Source: JBAXBF01 sp034429745 | GTDB lineage: Bacteria; Chloroflexota; Anaerolineae; Anaerolineales; DRKV01 | Assembly: GCA_034429745.1 (NCBI GenBank) | Contig: DAOUFY010000163.1 | Coordinates: 1 to 28,305 of the forward strand | Direction of reading: 5' to 3' | DNA: 28,305 bases | Part shown: positions 7,306 to 15,560 of the stretch, in pieces | How the letters are laid out: each line of letters starts with the position of its first letter | Position numbering within the stretch: the first letter of the stretch is position 1 | Made by a program: the position numbers and the translations under genes | The notes under the pieces: model-generated | The model's database searches: none | Told to the model about the DNA's origin: nothing | The model's input: the letters and a program-made list of their open reading frames with translations, nothing else

Positions 7306-8442
7306 ATGCCAACAACGTGGAACGATTTGCTAACTGAGCTTCCAAACCCTCATCTATTACAAACACAGGAATGGGGGGAGTTTAAATCCCACTACGGCTG
7401 GACACCCATCTATCGAACTTGGATGGATAGCAAAGGAAACGTAGAAGGTGCAGCTTTGCTGCTGAAACGTGAGCTAGCTTTAAGGGGAATAGGCGGTAAA
7501 TGGTGTGTACTCTATGTGCCAAAGGGCCCTTTGCTGGATTGGGAAAACGCATCTCTGCGGGAAAGAGTGCTTTCTGACCTGGAAACCGAGGCTCGCCGTC
7601 AAGGAGCTATTTTCATCAAGATAGATGCCGATGTGGAATTGGGACGCGGGGCAATTGAAAAAGGAGAGGCAGAAAGAAGCGAAACTGAGCCCCAAGTTGA
7701 AACAGAGGAAGTTACTGAGAACTCGCTAGGGTTGCAGATTGTGCGAGAATTGGGTGAACGCGGTTGGAAGTTTTCGGATGAGCAAATTCAATTTCGCAAT
7801 ACAGTACTCGTTGACTTAACAGCATCAGAAGAAGAGCTGCTGGCGCGCATGAAGCAGAAAACGCGTTACAATGTACGCTTGGCTAGCCGCAAGGGAGTCG
7901 CAGTGCGTAGAGGAGGAATTGCTGATATTTCTTTGCTCTACCGCATGTATGCTGAAACTTCAGTGCGGGATGGATTTGTAATTCGCGAGGAGGCATACTA
8001 TCGGCGTTTGTGGGATTCCTTTATAAAGGCTGGGATGGCAACACCGCTGATTGCAGAAGTGGATAGCGAAGCTGTTGCAGCTATTGTATTGTTTCACTTT
8101 GCAAAGCGTGCTTGGTATATTCACGGAATGTCGCGCAACGTACACCGAGAGAAGATGCCCAATCACCTCGTTCAGTGGGAGGCAATGCGTACCGCTAAAG
8201 CTCTTGGCTGTGAGGTATATGACTTGTGGGGAGCTCCCAACGAGTTTTCTGTTCAAGATCCAATGTGGGGAGTGTATCAATTTAAGCGCGGGCTTGGCGG
8301 TACAGTAGTACGAACTATGGGGGCGTATGATCTTCCCATTCGGCCAAGGTTATACTGGCTTTACACGCGCTTATTGCCGCGAATCTTGGCAGTAATGCGC
8401 CGCCGCGGCAGGGAACAGACGGCTCAGGCGTTAAACCAGTAA
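7306..8442 (+). CDS. FemAB-like aminoacyltransferase, copy 2 with acidic insert
   Basis: A 378-aa paralogue of the preceding gene, sharing HLLQTQEWGEFKSHYGW, VLYVPKGPLLDWE, MKQKTRYNVRLASRKGV, EKMPNHLVQWEAM and the C-terminal DLWGAP...MWGVYQFKRGLGG block. It differs by a strongly acidic, low-complexity insert of about 30 residues (about 125-153, rich in Glu and Thr) between the first substructure and the MKQKTRYN motif. The C-terminus ends in a basic stretch (PRILAVMRRRGRE). Its last 12 bp overlap tail-to-tail with the DNA methyltransferase gene on the other strand. A tandem pair suggests successive additions to one stem or bridge, as FemA and FemB do, but that is inference. Confidence 0.88.
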   Translation: MPTTWNDLLTELPNPHLLQTQEWGEFKSHYGWTPIYRTWMDSKGNVEGAALLLKRELALRGIGGKWCVLYVPKGPLLDWENASLRERVLSDLETEARRQGAIFIKIDADVELGRGAIEKGEAERSETEPQVETEEVTENSLGLQIVRELGERGWKFSDEQIQFRNTVLVDLTASEEELLARMKQKTRYNVRLASRKGVAVRRGGIADISLLYRMYAETSVRDGFVIREEAYYRRLWDSFIKAGMATPLIAEVDSEAVAAIVLFHFAKRAWYIHGMSRNVHREKMPNHLVQWEAMRTAKALGCEVYDLWGAPNEFSVQDPMWGVYQFKRGLGGTVVRTMGAYDLPIRPRLYWLYTRLLPRILAVMRRRGREQTAQALNQ

Positions 8443-9285
8443 CCTATCGGGAAGGTTTATCCATTGAATGGCTGAAATGCCTGCAAACCGCTGTTTCATC
8501 ACCGCAATAGCTGCGGGATTGTTATCAATGAGGATAAAATACCTATCAAGTTCAAGGCAGGCAGCTCCAGTTGTGCCGCTGCCGGCAAAAAAATCCAGTA
8601 CTAGCTGCTTTGGGTGAGTTGAGGCGGTAATGATGCGCTTGAGTACGCCGAGAGGTTTTTGGGTTGGGTAGCCGGTTTTCTCTTTGCCGTTAGTGGGCAC
8701 AATGGTGTGCCACCATGTATCCGTAGGAGTTTTACCGCGGGAAGCTTTTTGTGGGCCAACCAAGTTGGGAGCCATGTAAGGAATGCGTTCAAGCTGATCG
8801 TAATTAAAAATGTATTGTTGGGGGTCTTTGACATACAATAGGATATTATCATGCTTAGGAGGCCACCTACGTTTGGTTCTGGCGCCGTAATCGTAAGCCC
8901 AAATGATTTCGTTGAGAAAGCATTCTCTGCCAAAAATCGAATCGAGCAGCACTTTGCAGTAATGGACTTCGCGGTAATCTATATGAAAGTAAAGCGAACC
9001 GTTGGGTGCTAAGAGACGGTGAGCTTCAATGAGGCGCGGTTCTAAAAAGGCGAGATAATCATCAAAAAAATCGGAATAGGCCTTCGTGCCGATTTTGATG
9101 GTCTCGTAACGCTGTCCTTGAAAGCCGACCCGATTGCCATGAGCAGTGCGAATGGTTTTTATTTGAGTACGGCCTTGGATTTTGCCGGTGTTAAAAGGTG
9201 GATCTATGTAGATCAGGTCAATGCTGGCGGCGGGCAATTCTTTGAGAATTGGGAGGTTATCTCCAAAGTAGATTTTGTTTTCCAT
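8431..9285 (-). CDS. Site-specific DNA methyltransferase (beta-class N6-adenine/N4-cytosine)
   Basis: A 284-aa amino-methyltransferase with permuted motif order. Catalytic motif IV (DLIYIDPPFNTGK) lies at about residues 23-35, and the AdoMet-binding motif I (LDFFAGSGTTGAACLELDR) near residues 230-250. This IV-before-I order defines the beta class. The region between them (about 130-190, with RRWPPKHDNILLY and GYPTQKPLGVL near its end) would carry target recognition. DPPF motifs are commonest in N6-adenine enzymes, but N4-cytosine cannot be excluded. No restriction endonuclease or specificity gene is adjacent, so it is an orphan enzyme. Its 3' end overlaps the convergent FemAB-like gene by 12 bp, and there is no Shine-Dalgarno site before the ATG. 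Confidence 0.9.
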   Translation of the reverse strand: MENKIYFGDNLPILKELPAASIDLIYIDPPFNTGKIQGRTQIKTIRTAHGNRVGFQGQRYETIKIGTKAYSDFFDDYLAFLEPRLIEAHRLLAPNGSLYFHIDYREVHYCKVLLDSIFGRECFLNEIIWAYDYGARTKRRWPPKHDNILLYVKDPQQYIFNYDQLERIPYMAPNLVGPQKASRGKTPTDTWWHTIVPTNGKEKTGYPTQKPLGVLKRIITASTHPKQLVLDFFAGSGTTGAACLELDRYFILIDNNPAAIAVMKQRFAGISAIQWINLPDRLLV

Positions 9286-9387
9286 ATTTTTATGCGATGT
9301 GAAGCCGTATTAGGCTAATTTTCTGCTTAGAAAACGCTATGCCCCTTTCACATGAGCGGTGTTGAAAAAACAATCAGGCGTCTGAAC

Positions 9388-11169
9388 CTATGTGATTGGC
9401 TTTACGAAATGGATGTGGCGTTCGACTTCATGGAACCCTAAACGCTTGTGAACATGTTGAGAAAGCAGGTTCTCCACCTCGACATCGGTTGCCATTTCGC
9501 GGCATCCATGTTGGCGAGCCCAATCTTCGGCTGCAGCTATCAAGGCTTTGGCAACCCCTTTTTGACGGGCGGCAGGGATAACATATATCCCTTCAATGTA
9601 GCCAATTTGTTGGCTTGTACAGCCTTCGGCTTGACTGCGAAGACTAATTTCTAAAAAGCCTTGCAAACCGCCATCGGCTTTGGGGCTAACGAATACTGCG
9701 TAATTGTTTGGGTTGGCTTGAATAGCTGCAATTTCTTGCTCATTTTTTTCGACTGTGCAGGTGTGCCACAATTTTCTGCGCAGTTTTGCCCATTCCTCAA
9801 CATCTTGAGGAAGTATAAGCCTAGCAAGAAATGGTTTGAGCAAACCAACCGCGGCGAACATTTCCTCATTGGTTTCAAAAGTAAAGAAGGGTATGCGCCG
9901 CAATTCGGCTTCTTGTTTTTCTTTTTGATCCAACTGCAGCAGAAGGGGGAAGGTCATGATGGGTTTGTTCAGGCTAGTCAATCTTTTTTCCAGCCGAGAC
10001 AGGCTATGTTGAGGGTTGTTTTGAGGCGCAAGTGTATTGAGGAAGTTAAGCACAGCTTGAGCTGCATTTTCACCATCTTTACGAGCGATGCCGACTAGAC
10101 CTTCATTTGCTTTTCTAGCCCAGCCGGCAATGAACACTCCGCTAGTAGGGGTGTTAGTTTGCGGGTCAAAGGCTTCGTAAGAATTACCATCAACTGGGAA
10201 AAGCGGCTTGGGATTGAGGACGTACTCACCTCTCTTTACCGGCAAGCCTAAGCTTTCATCTACCCGATCGCCAATGCAGAATATTACTGTATCAACATAC
10301 TCAAGCCGTTTTTGGCCGCTTGGTTTTGCAATAACATTGCCATCTTCGCGCAGCATTAAGCTGGTTTCATCCACTTCCAATCCGCAGACGCGTCCGTTGC
10401 CATCATCAAGCAAGGCGGAAGGGGCAGAAAGGAACTTTAGCATAAAGCGGGTGCTGGAGCCGGTGGGACAGGTGGAAGGAAGAGTGGAAAGGATATATTC
10501 TTTAGCTTGTTCAACATTTTGGTTGATTGCTTGCATAATAGGAGCAACGCGTTGAAATTCAGCCTCTAGGGCTTCAAAATCCAAATTACACGCCACAGTT
10601 TCCATTTCCTTACGGGTGAACTTTACTTCGGCGGGTCCGCGGCGAGCCAAGGCGATGACTTCATCCACTTGATGGAGGTGGATCAACCAGCGGGCAATAT
10701 CCACCATCACGTTGCCTACGCCGATTAGGGCGACGCGGCGTCCAATTTCAAAGCTGCGGCGCGAATATGGAGGCAACTTGTTGTAATGATAGACAATATC
10801 TTTGGCGTGATAAACCCCTGCCAGAAACTCACCCGGCAAGCCGAGCCATTTTGTACCTTGGGCACCAACGGTTATCAGAAGAGCTTGGAAACCCATTTCC
10901 TGCAGCTCTTTTAGAGAAAGATCGGCTTGTGTGCCTATAGTTACATTACCATAGTAGGTGATCTGGGGATGAGAAAGAATTTTGCGAAATTGCTGACGCA
11001 GACCTTCTTTCATTTTGTATTTATCGAAGTAAATACCGTATTCTGCTAGACCGCCCGGCTTTACATCGCGGTTTAGAAGAGCAACATTTATATCAGCAGC
11101 TGCAAGCTTTGCGGCTGCGAAAATACCTGCTGGTCCAGCACCAATGATGGCAATAGAGGCTTTTGGCAT
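9388..11169 (-). CDS. Ferredoxin-NADP reductase-like flavoprotein fused to a C-terminal GNAT acetyltransferase
   Basis: A continuous 593-aa reading frame with two unrelated domains. Residues 1 to about 385 resemble adrenodoxin reductase/FprA. The FAD motif is IIGAGPAG (8-15), the NADP motif is VALIGVGNVMVDIAR (146-160), and the closing FAD segment is FIAGWARKANEGLVGIARKDG (347-367). Residues about 448-593 are a GNAT domain of the aminoglycoside 6'-N-acetyltransferase type: WAKLRRKLWHTC, YIEGIYVIPAARQKGVAKAL (acetyl-CoA loop, about 524-543), and VHKRLGFHEVERHIHFVK. A linker of about 60 residues joins them. Nothing in the frame suggests an artefact, but the fusion is unusual. The reductase would pass electrons between NADPH and ferredoxin; the acetyltransferase substrate is unknown. 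The ATG follows its -10 box by 6 nt, suggesting a leaderless mRNA. Confidence 0.85.
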   Translation of the reverse strand: MPKASIAIIGAGPAGIFAAAKLAAADINVALLNRDVKPGGLAEYGIYFDKYKMKEGLRQQFRKILSHPQITYYGNVTIGTQADLSLKELQEMGFQALLITVGAQGTKWLGLPGEFLAGVYHAKDIVYHYNKLPPYSRRSFEIGRRVALIGVGNVMVDIARWLIHLHQVDEVIALARRGPAEVKFTRKEMETVACNLDFEALEAEFQRVAPIMQAINQNVEQAKEYILSTLPSTCPTGSSTRFMLKFLSAPSALLDDGNGRVCGLEVDETSLMLREDGNVIAKPSGQKRLEYVDTVIFCIGDRVDESLGLPVKRGEYVLNPKPLFPVDGNSYEAFDPQTNTPTSGVFIAGWARKANEGLVGIARKDGENAAQAVLNFLNTLAPQNNPQHSLSRLEKRLTSLNKPIMTFPLLLQLDQKEKQEAELRRIPFFTFETNEEMFAAVGLLKPFLARLILPQDVEEWAKLRRKLWHTCTVEKNEQEIAAIQANPNNYAVFVSPKADGGLQGFLEISLRSQAEGCTSQQIGYIEGIYVIPAARQKGVAKALIAAAEDWARQHGCREMATDVEVENLLSQHVHKRLGFHEVERHIHFVKPIT

Positions 11170-11175
11170 ACAGGC

Positions 11176-11184
11176 ATTATAACA
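11176..11184 (-). promoter_or_regulatory. Extended -10 promoter of the flavoprotein-GNAT gene (leaderless)
   Basis: The minus strand reads TG-T-TATAAT, then six bases, then the ATG at 11169. Transcription would begin at or within a base or two of the start codon, leaving no room for a Shine-Dalgarno site. A divergent promoter of the same type lies about 22 bp away. Confidence 0.65.
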
Positions 11185-11202
11185 TGAAATGAGGCTAAGC
11201 TA

Positions 11203-11211
11203 TGATATAAT
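11203..11211 (+). promoter_or_regulatory. Extended -10 promoter of holB (near-leaderless)
   Basis: TGATATAAT ends 8 bp before the ATG at 11220, so the expected start of transcription is at or about 1-2 bases before the start codon. No Shine-Dalgarno site precedes the ATG. Confidence 0.62.
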
Positions 11212-11219
11212 GTGGAATT

Positions 11220-12287
11220 ATGCAAGAATCTTCCAACGACTGGGGTATTGTCGGCAATTCGTGGGCGGTGGATTTGCTTAAGAGGCAGGCAATTCGAGCT
11301 CGAAGAGGGGAGGCTGGGTTGCACCATGCATTTTTGTTCTGCGGACCTGTGGGTATAGGAAGACGAACCCTAGCTCTGCGTTTTATGCAAGCGCTGAATT
11401 GCTTTGAACAACCCTCAGAGGGTGTGCCGTGCCTAAAATGCACAGCATGTAAAGCGATAGAAGAAGAAAAACATGTCGATCTCTCTATTGTTCAAGCTGA
11501 ACAGGAAGGAGGAGTGATTCGGATTGAGCAAATCCGCGATCTGCTGAATTCGCTCTCCTTATCGCCTTATATGGCACCCTATCGGATGGTCTTGATACTT
11601 CGTTTTGAGAGGGCAAATCTGCATGCTGCCAATGCCTTGCTGAAAAGCTTGGAGGAGCCACCACCGCATGTGCTCTTTTTTCTCACTGCTTCTCGGGAAG
11701 AGGATGTGCTGCCGACAATTGCTTCGCGCTGCCAAACATTTACTCTTAAACCTGCCGCAACGCATGTACTTAAACAACATTTGAAGGAGCAAATGGGGTT
11801 GGCAGAAGAGCGCGCCGAACTTATCGCTCACCTTAGTGGAGGGCGCTTTGGTGTAGCCTGCAGGCTTGATCAAGACCCTGAAGCATTGCAATTGCGGGAT
11901 GGATGGTTAAATGAATTGGTGCGCTTGGCAGGTGCATCTCTGCCGCAGCGGTTTCGGTTTGCTGAAAAAATGGCAGATTTTCGTTACAAGAGTCCGGATG
12001 CGGTAGCCGCTATGAAGAAAAATCTGCGCGAGATGCTGCAGGTATGGCTTTCGTTTTGGCGGGATGTGATGGTACAGACATCCTTTCATTACTCTGATGC
12101 TTTGGTTAATATAGATCGAGTAAGCGTTATCAAACAAATTTCCGACCAAGTGGATGAAGCTTTGGCGTGGACAATACTGCGCAATACTGAGATGTTATTT
12201 GAACGTTGGGATCGGAATGTTAATATACGTTTGGCTTTTGAAAATTATTTACTGGAGTTGCCGTATTTAAGGGTTCATTCGTTATAG
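11220..12287 (+). CDS. holB: DNA polymerase III delta' subunit (clamp-loader AAA+ protein)
   Basis: A 355-aa clamp-loader protein that helps load the beta clamp in the DnaX/delta/delta' complex. It starts WGIVGNSWAVDLLKRQAIRA, like delta' and DnaX. The P-loop equivalent FCGPVGIGRRTLAL (about 40-53) has Arg in place of the catalytic Lys, consistent with the non-hydrolysing delta'. A zinc-binding cluster CLKCTAC is at about 72-78, and the delta' SRC motif (TIASRCQTF) is at about 167-175. The LLKSLEEPPPHVLFFLTAS segment (about 140-158) is a family hallmark. The ATG has no Shine-Dalgarno site and sits next to its promoter. The histidine kinase gene follows after 12 bp, so they are probably co-transcribed. 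Confidence 0.9.
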   Translation: MQESSNDWGIVGNSWAVDLLKRQAIRARRGEAGLHHAFLFCGPVGIGRRTLALRFMQALNCFEQPSEGVPCLKCTACKAIEEEKHVDLSIVQAEQEGGVIRIEQIRDLLNSLSLSPYMAPYRMVLILRFERANLHAANALLKSLEEPPPHVLFFLTASREEDVLPTIASRCQTFTLKPAATHVLKQHLKEQMGLAEERAELIAHLSGGRFGVACRLDQDPEALQLRDGWLNELVRLAGASLPQRFRFAEKMADFRYKSPDAVAAMKKNLREMLQVWLSFWRDVMVQTSFHYSDALVNIDRVSVIKQISDQVDEALAWTILRNTEMLFERWDRNVNIRLAFENYLLELPYLRVHSL

Positions 12288-12299
12288 GAATGTTCTATT

Positions 12300-13631
12300 A
12301 TGGAAATAGAAGATAAAGAAGATCAGCCAAATAATCGCTGTACGGCTGAGATTGTTACTGCGCAATTCTTATATCGCATAACTCGCGAGCTTACCTCTAA
12401 TTTGGAACTGCGGGTTGTATTGAAGCGAGTGTTAAACTTAGCGATGGAACATGTGCAGGCAGAGAATGGCAGCATCATTGTGTTGAATGAAAAATTAGAG
12501 CCTCTTGATTCCGTAGTCATTCATCGCGGCAGAATCATTGAGGATACCATTATTCAACTCAAAGAAGTATTGGAGAAAGGCTTAGCCGGCTGGGTGCTGC
12601 GCAATCGTCAGGCAGTATGGATAGCCAATACCAGCACCGATAAGCGCTGGCTGGCACGTTCTGACCGCGTGCAAGGACAGGAAGTAGTGCCCCGCTCAGC
12701 AGTATGTGCTCCACTGCTAGCGAAAGATCAGTTGGTTGGAGTGATGACTTTAGTTCATTCGCAGCCTTATTGCCTTACACAAGATCATTTGGAACTTGTG
12801 CAAGCTATTGCTGACCAAGCCGGGATAGCGGTACTCAACGCGCGCTTGTATGCAGAGAGTCAGCAGCGACTGATAGATCTGGAGGGGGCTCATGAACAAT
12901 ACCGAGAATGGCAAAGCAGCTTAACTGCAATGGTGTATCATGATATTCGTTCGCCACTTTCCAATATCCATAACAGTTTGCATTTATTGGAGTCTATGCT
13001 GCCGCAATCTGAAAAACCTGCGTTTGAACCTGTGCTTGCCATAGCTCAACGCGGGGTTGAACGCATTCAACGCTTGACAAGCTCATTGCTTGACTTGAGT
13101 CGCTTGGAAGCCGGACAGGTTTTGCTGAAACGTACAGCTGTTGAAAGCCTTAAACTGCTGTATGATGCTGTAGAAGTTGTTACACCACTTGCAAAAGAGA
13201 AAGATCAACCCATTATGTTAGATGTTTCAGAAGAACTACCACCAGTGTTTGTGGATGAGGATATGATGCTGCGGGTGTTTATTAACTTGTTGGAGAATGC
13301 CAGCAAATACACGCCGTCTAAGCTGCCGATAATTGTTGGTGCTAAGAAGGAACTCCAAGCTGAAGATGCAGATGAGAATAGACCAACGAGAGGATGCTGG
13401 ATACAGTTTTGGGTCAAAGACAGCGGAGGAGGCATTAGCGAGGAAGAGAAGGAACGGATCTTCAATAAATTTTCAAGGCTGGAGAGGCATCAAGGAAAAG
13501 CCGGCGGATATGGTTTAGGACTTGCTTTCTGTCGCTTGGCAGTAGAAGCGCATGGGGGGCAGCTGTGGGTTGAGAGTCAACAAAATCAGGGGGCAAGTTT
13601 TCATGTCCGCTTGCCTTATTTTCAATCGTGA
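12300..13631 (+). CDS. GAF-domain sensor histidine kinase, soluble
   Basis: A 443-aa kinase without membrane segments. A GAF sensor domain covers about residues 25-185 (from LYRITRELTSNLELRVVL through the GVMTLVHSQPY segment), followed by a short coiled-coil-like linker. The H-box MVYHDIRSPLSNI carries the phospho-accepting His at about 214. The ATP-binding domain shows the N-box INLLENASKYTP (about 328-339), DSGGGISEEE (G1) and GGYGLGLAFCRLAVEAHGG (G2). No response regulator gene is adjacent, so it is an orphan kinase with unknown signal and partner. It begins 12 bp after holB with AGGA upstream of the ATG. Followed by an AT-rich 77-bp gap. Confidence 0.92.
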   Translation: MEIEDKEDQPNNRCTAEIVTAQFLYRITRELTSNLELRVVLKRVLNLAMEHVQAENGSIIVLNEKLEPLDSVVIHRGRIIEDTIIQLKEVLEKGLAGWVLRNRQAVWIANTSTDKRWLARSDRVQGQEVVPRSAVCAPLLAKDQLVGVMTLVHSQPYCLTQDHLELVQAIADQAGIAVLNARLYAESQQRLIDLEGAHEQYREWQSSLTAMVYHDIRSPLSNIHNSLHLLESMLPQSEKPAFEPVLAIAQRGVERIQRLTSSLLDLSRLEAGQVLLKRTAVESLKLLYDAVEVVTPLAKEKDQPIMLDVSEELPPVFVDEDMMLRVFINLLENASKYTPSKLPIIVGAKKELQAEDADENRPTRGCWIQFWVKDSGGGISEEEKERIFNKFSRLERHQGKAGGYGLGLAFCRLAVEAHGGQLWVESQQNQGASFHVRLPYFQS

Positions 13632-13697
13632 GATTGTATAGAGGTATAAAAAATATAAAGGTGAAACGTCAATAAGGAAAATATTTTTCATTAATGT

Positions 13698-13703
13698 AGG
13701 AGG
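13698..13703 (+). promoter_or_regulatory. Ribosome binding site fixing the TTG start of etfB
   Basis: AGGAGG lies five bases upstream of the TTG at 13709. It is the strongest Shine-Dalgarno match in the area and supports TTG as initiator, since no in-frame ATG is near the conserved MKIVACIKQVPD beginning. Confidence 0.8.
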
Positions 13704-13708
13704 ATACC

Positions 13709-14491
13709 TTGAAAATCGTTGCATGCATAAAACAAGTGCCGGATTCGGCAGCATCGGTTACAGTACATGAAGGAAAAGTTTTGGTAGGTAATGCACCTTA
13801 TGTGCTTAACCCCTGGGATGAGTATGCGGTTGAAGTAGCTTTGCGCCTTTGTGAGCAATATGGAGGAGAAGTGTTGGCAATGAGCATTGCCAAAGAAGAC
13901 GAAAAAGAAGCCATTCACACAGCATTAGCGATGGGCTGCAAAGAAGCAATAAGGATTGATGCTTCCAATATTGCTGAACTGGATACGCTTGTCAGTGCGC
14001 AATTGTTGGCTGCCGCGCTCCGTAAAAGCGGAACGGTGGATTTGGTTTGCATGGGCATGCAAGCCATTGACAGCAACTATGGTGTGCTGCCTGCCCAAAC
14101 CGCGCGCTTGTTGGGTTGGGGGTTGGTTTCTTTGGTCTCAAAGGTAGAAGCTGTGGATGTGGATAAGCGCATGATTCGCGTAGAGCGGGTTACCGATGAA
14201 GGCAAACAGCTTTTAGAAGCAAAGCTGCCAGTGGTGATGACGTTTGTCAAAGAGGTCGCCGAACCGCGTTATCCCTCTTTTATGGGGATGCGCAAGGCAG
14301 CGAAAGCTCAAATTCCGCGTTGGACGGTGGATGATTTAGGTATTGCACCGGCAACTGCAGTGGTAAGTTCGATAGAACATTTTACCCCCACGGCACAGCG
14401 AGGTATAGGTGAGATCATTCAAGGAGATGATCCTTTGGCGGCGGCGGAACAATTGGTGGAAAAATTAGTCTCGATGAAGGTGTTGGAATGA
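13709..14491 (+). CDS. etfB: Electron transfer flavoprotein, beta subunit
   Basis: A 260-aa ETF small subunit, which binds the AMP or second cofactor and contacts dehydrogenase partners. The family beginning KIVACIKQVPDS, the NPWDEYAVEVALRL segment (about 32-45), and the adenine nucleotide-binding region with GMQAIDSNYGVLPAQTARLLG (about 112-132) are clear. The C-terminus shows the P-RYPSFMGMRKAAKA signature at about 185-200. It starts with TTG behind a perfect AGGAGG. Its stop overlaps the etfA start by 4 bp (ATGA), the classic coupled arrangement. Electron donor and acceptor genes such as acyl-CoA dehydrogenase or ETF-quinone oxidoreductase are not in the window. Confidence 0.95.
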   Translation: MKIVACIKQVPDSAASVTVHEGKVLVGNAPYVLNPWDEYAVEVALRLCEQYGGEVLAMSIAKEDEKEAIHTALAMGCKEAIRIDASNIAELDTLVSAQLLAAALRKSGTVDLVCMGMQAIDSNYGVLPAQTARLLGWGLVSLVSKVEAVDVDKRMIRVERVTDEGKQLLEAKLPVVMTFVKEVAEPRYPSFMGMRKAAKAQIPRWTVDDLGIAPATAVVSSIEHFTPTAQRGIGEIIQGDDPLAAAEQLVEKLVSMKVLE

Positions 14492-15531
14492 AAGATAACA
14501 AGGTTTGGGTATTTATTGATCAAACAAAAGGCAATGCAGTATCAGCTGTATGGGAGGTGTTCACTGCGGCTTTAAGCTTGGCGGAAACCTATCACAGCGG
14601 AGTAACGGCATTAGTGTTTGGAGCAGGTGGCGAAGCTGTTGCCCAAGAAGCACTGCGATATGGTGCAGATGAGGTTCTCTTGGCTGCAGAAGAAGAAAGC
14701 GAGTTGAGTGCAGCTCAATTGGCGACGCTGCTTACCCAAGCAGTGCAGCAAGGCAAGCCGCAGGTTATCTTGTTAGCCGATACACTGCGCGGCCGCGAGG
14801 TGGCAGCCATGAGTGCAGTGGACCTAAACAGCGGTGTGATTGTGGATGCTTTAGCCATTGAGGAGCAAGACGGGCAGCTAATCGTTACGCGGGCGGTTTA
14901 TTCTTCCAAACTGATGGAGAAAAGCACTTGCCGAACAAAACCTATGCTGATTACCCTGCATCCGCATACATTTCCTAAACCTGCTATGCTAGCGGCGCCT
15001 AAAGGTACAGTGGAAAAAATAGCGCTGGAATTGCCCTCGGAAGAGGGCTGTCAGGTGCTTGGCTATCAGCAGCGGCTGGGTAAGGTTAATCTTACCGAGG
15101 CTGAAGTGGTTGTTTCTGGTGGACGCGGCATGTTAAACTGTGCATCACTCAACCCGCCGGCAGAGTTGAAAGATCAAAAAGAAAAGGAAACTTGGTGTGC
15201 GCAGCAAGGTTTTAAGCTATTGGAGGATTTGGCAGAGCAGTTGGGGGGCGCTGTAGGGGCAAGCCGAGCAGTAGTAGATGCCGGTTTCATCCCTTATGAT
15301 TATCAAGTTGGGCAAACTGGTAAGGTTGTATCTCCGAAATTGTATATTGCTTGTGGCATTTCGGGGGCTATTCAGCATTTGGCGGGCATGCGCTACAGTA
15401 AAGTTATCGTTGCAATCAATAAGGATGCTAATGCACCTATTTTTCAGGTGGCTCAGGTTGGTGTAGTGGGGGATGTGTATAAAATTGTGCCGGCTTTGTT
15501 GGAAGTGCTGAAGCGGCGGCACAGCTCATAG
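14488..15531 (+). CDS. etfA: Electron transfer flavoprotein, alpha subunit
   Basis: A 347-aa ETF large subunit with the FAD-binding domain at the C-terminus. The N-terminal half resembles the beta subunit (VTALVFGAGGEAVAQEALRYGADEVLL). The C-terminal FAD signature is complete: GGAVGASRAVVDAGFIPYDY (about 251-270), QVGQTGKVVSPKLYIACGIS (about 271-290), GAIQHLAGM, INKDANAPIF (about 310-319) and VGVVGDVYKIVPAL. It is translationally coupled to etfB. An SD-like GGGAGGA sequence follows its stop, but no gene begins there on this strand. The pair carries electrons from dehydrogenases to the membrane or to a bifurcating partner; which type cannot be read here. Confidence 0.95.
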   Translation: MKDNKVWVFIDQTKGNAVSAVWEVFTAALSLAETYHSGVTALVFGAGGEAVAQEALRYGADEVLLAAEEESELSAAQLATLLTQAVQQGKPQVILLADTLRGREVAAMSAVDLNSGVIVDALAIEEQDGQLIVTRAVYSSKLMEKSTCRTKPMLITLHPHTFPKPAMLAAPKGTVEKIALELPSEEGCQVLGYQQRLGKVNLTEAEVVVSGGRGMLNCASLNPPAELKDQKEKETWCAQQGFKLLEDLAEQLGGAVGASRAVVDAGFIPYDYQVGQTGKVVSPKLYIACGISGAIQHLAGMRYSKVIVAINKDANAPIFQVAQVGVVGDVYKIVPALLEVLKRRHSS

Positions 15532-15560
15532 GGAGGATAAAGCAGTATCAGAAAAAAGGA

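Noticed and set aside
9661..10098. A 145-aa open frame on the plus strand
   Set aside because: It is antisense to the well-supported flavoprotein-GNAT gene and shows no recognisable domain or ribosome site.
13677..13689. Palindrome GAAAATATTTTTC before etfB
   Set aside because: It is short and pure A/T in the arms; too weak to call a terminator or operator.
15532..15560. Shine-Dalgarno-like GGGAGGA after etfA
   Set aside because: No start codon or reading frame follows; it might be a remnant of a lost gene, but nothing else supports that.
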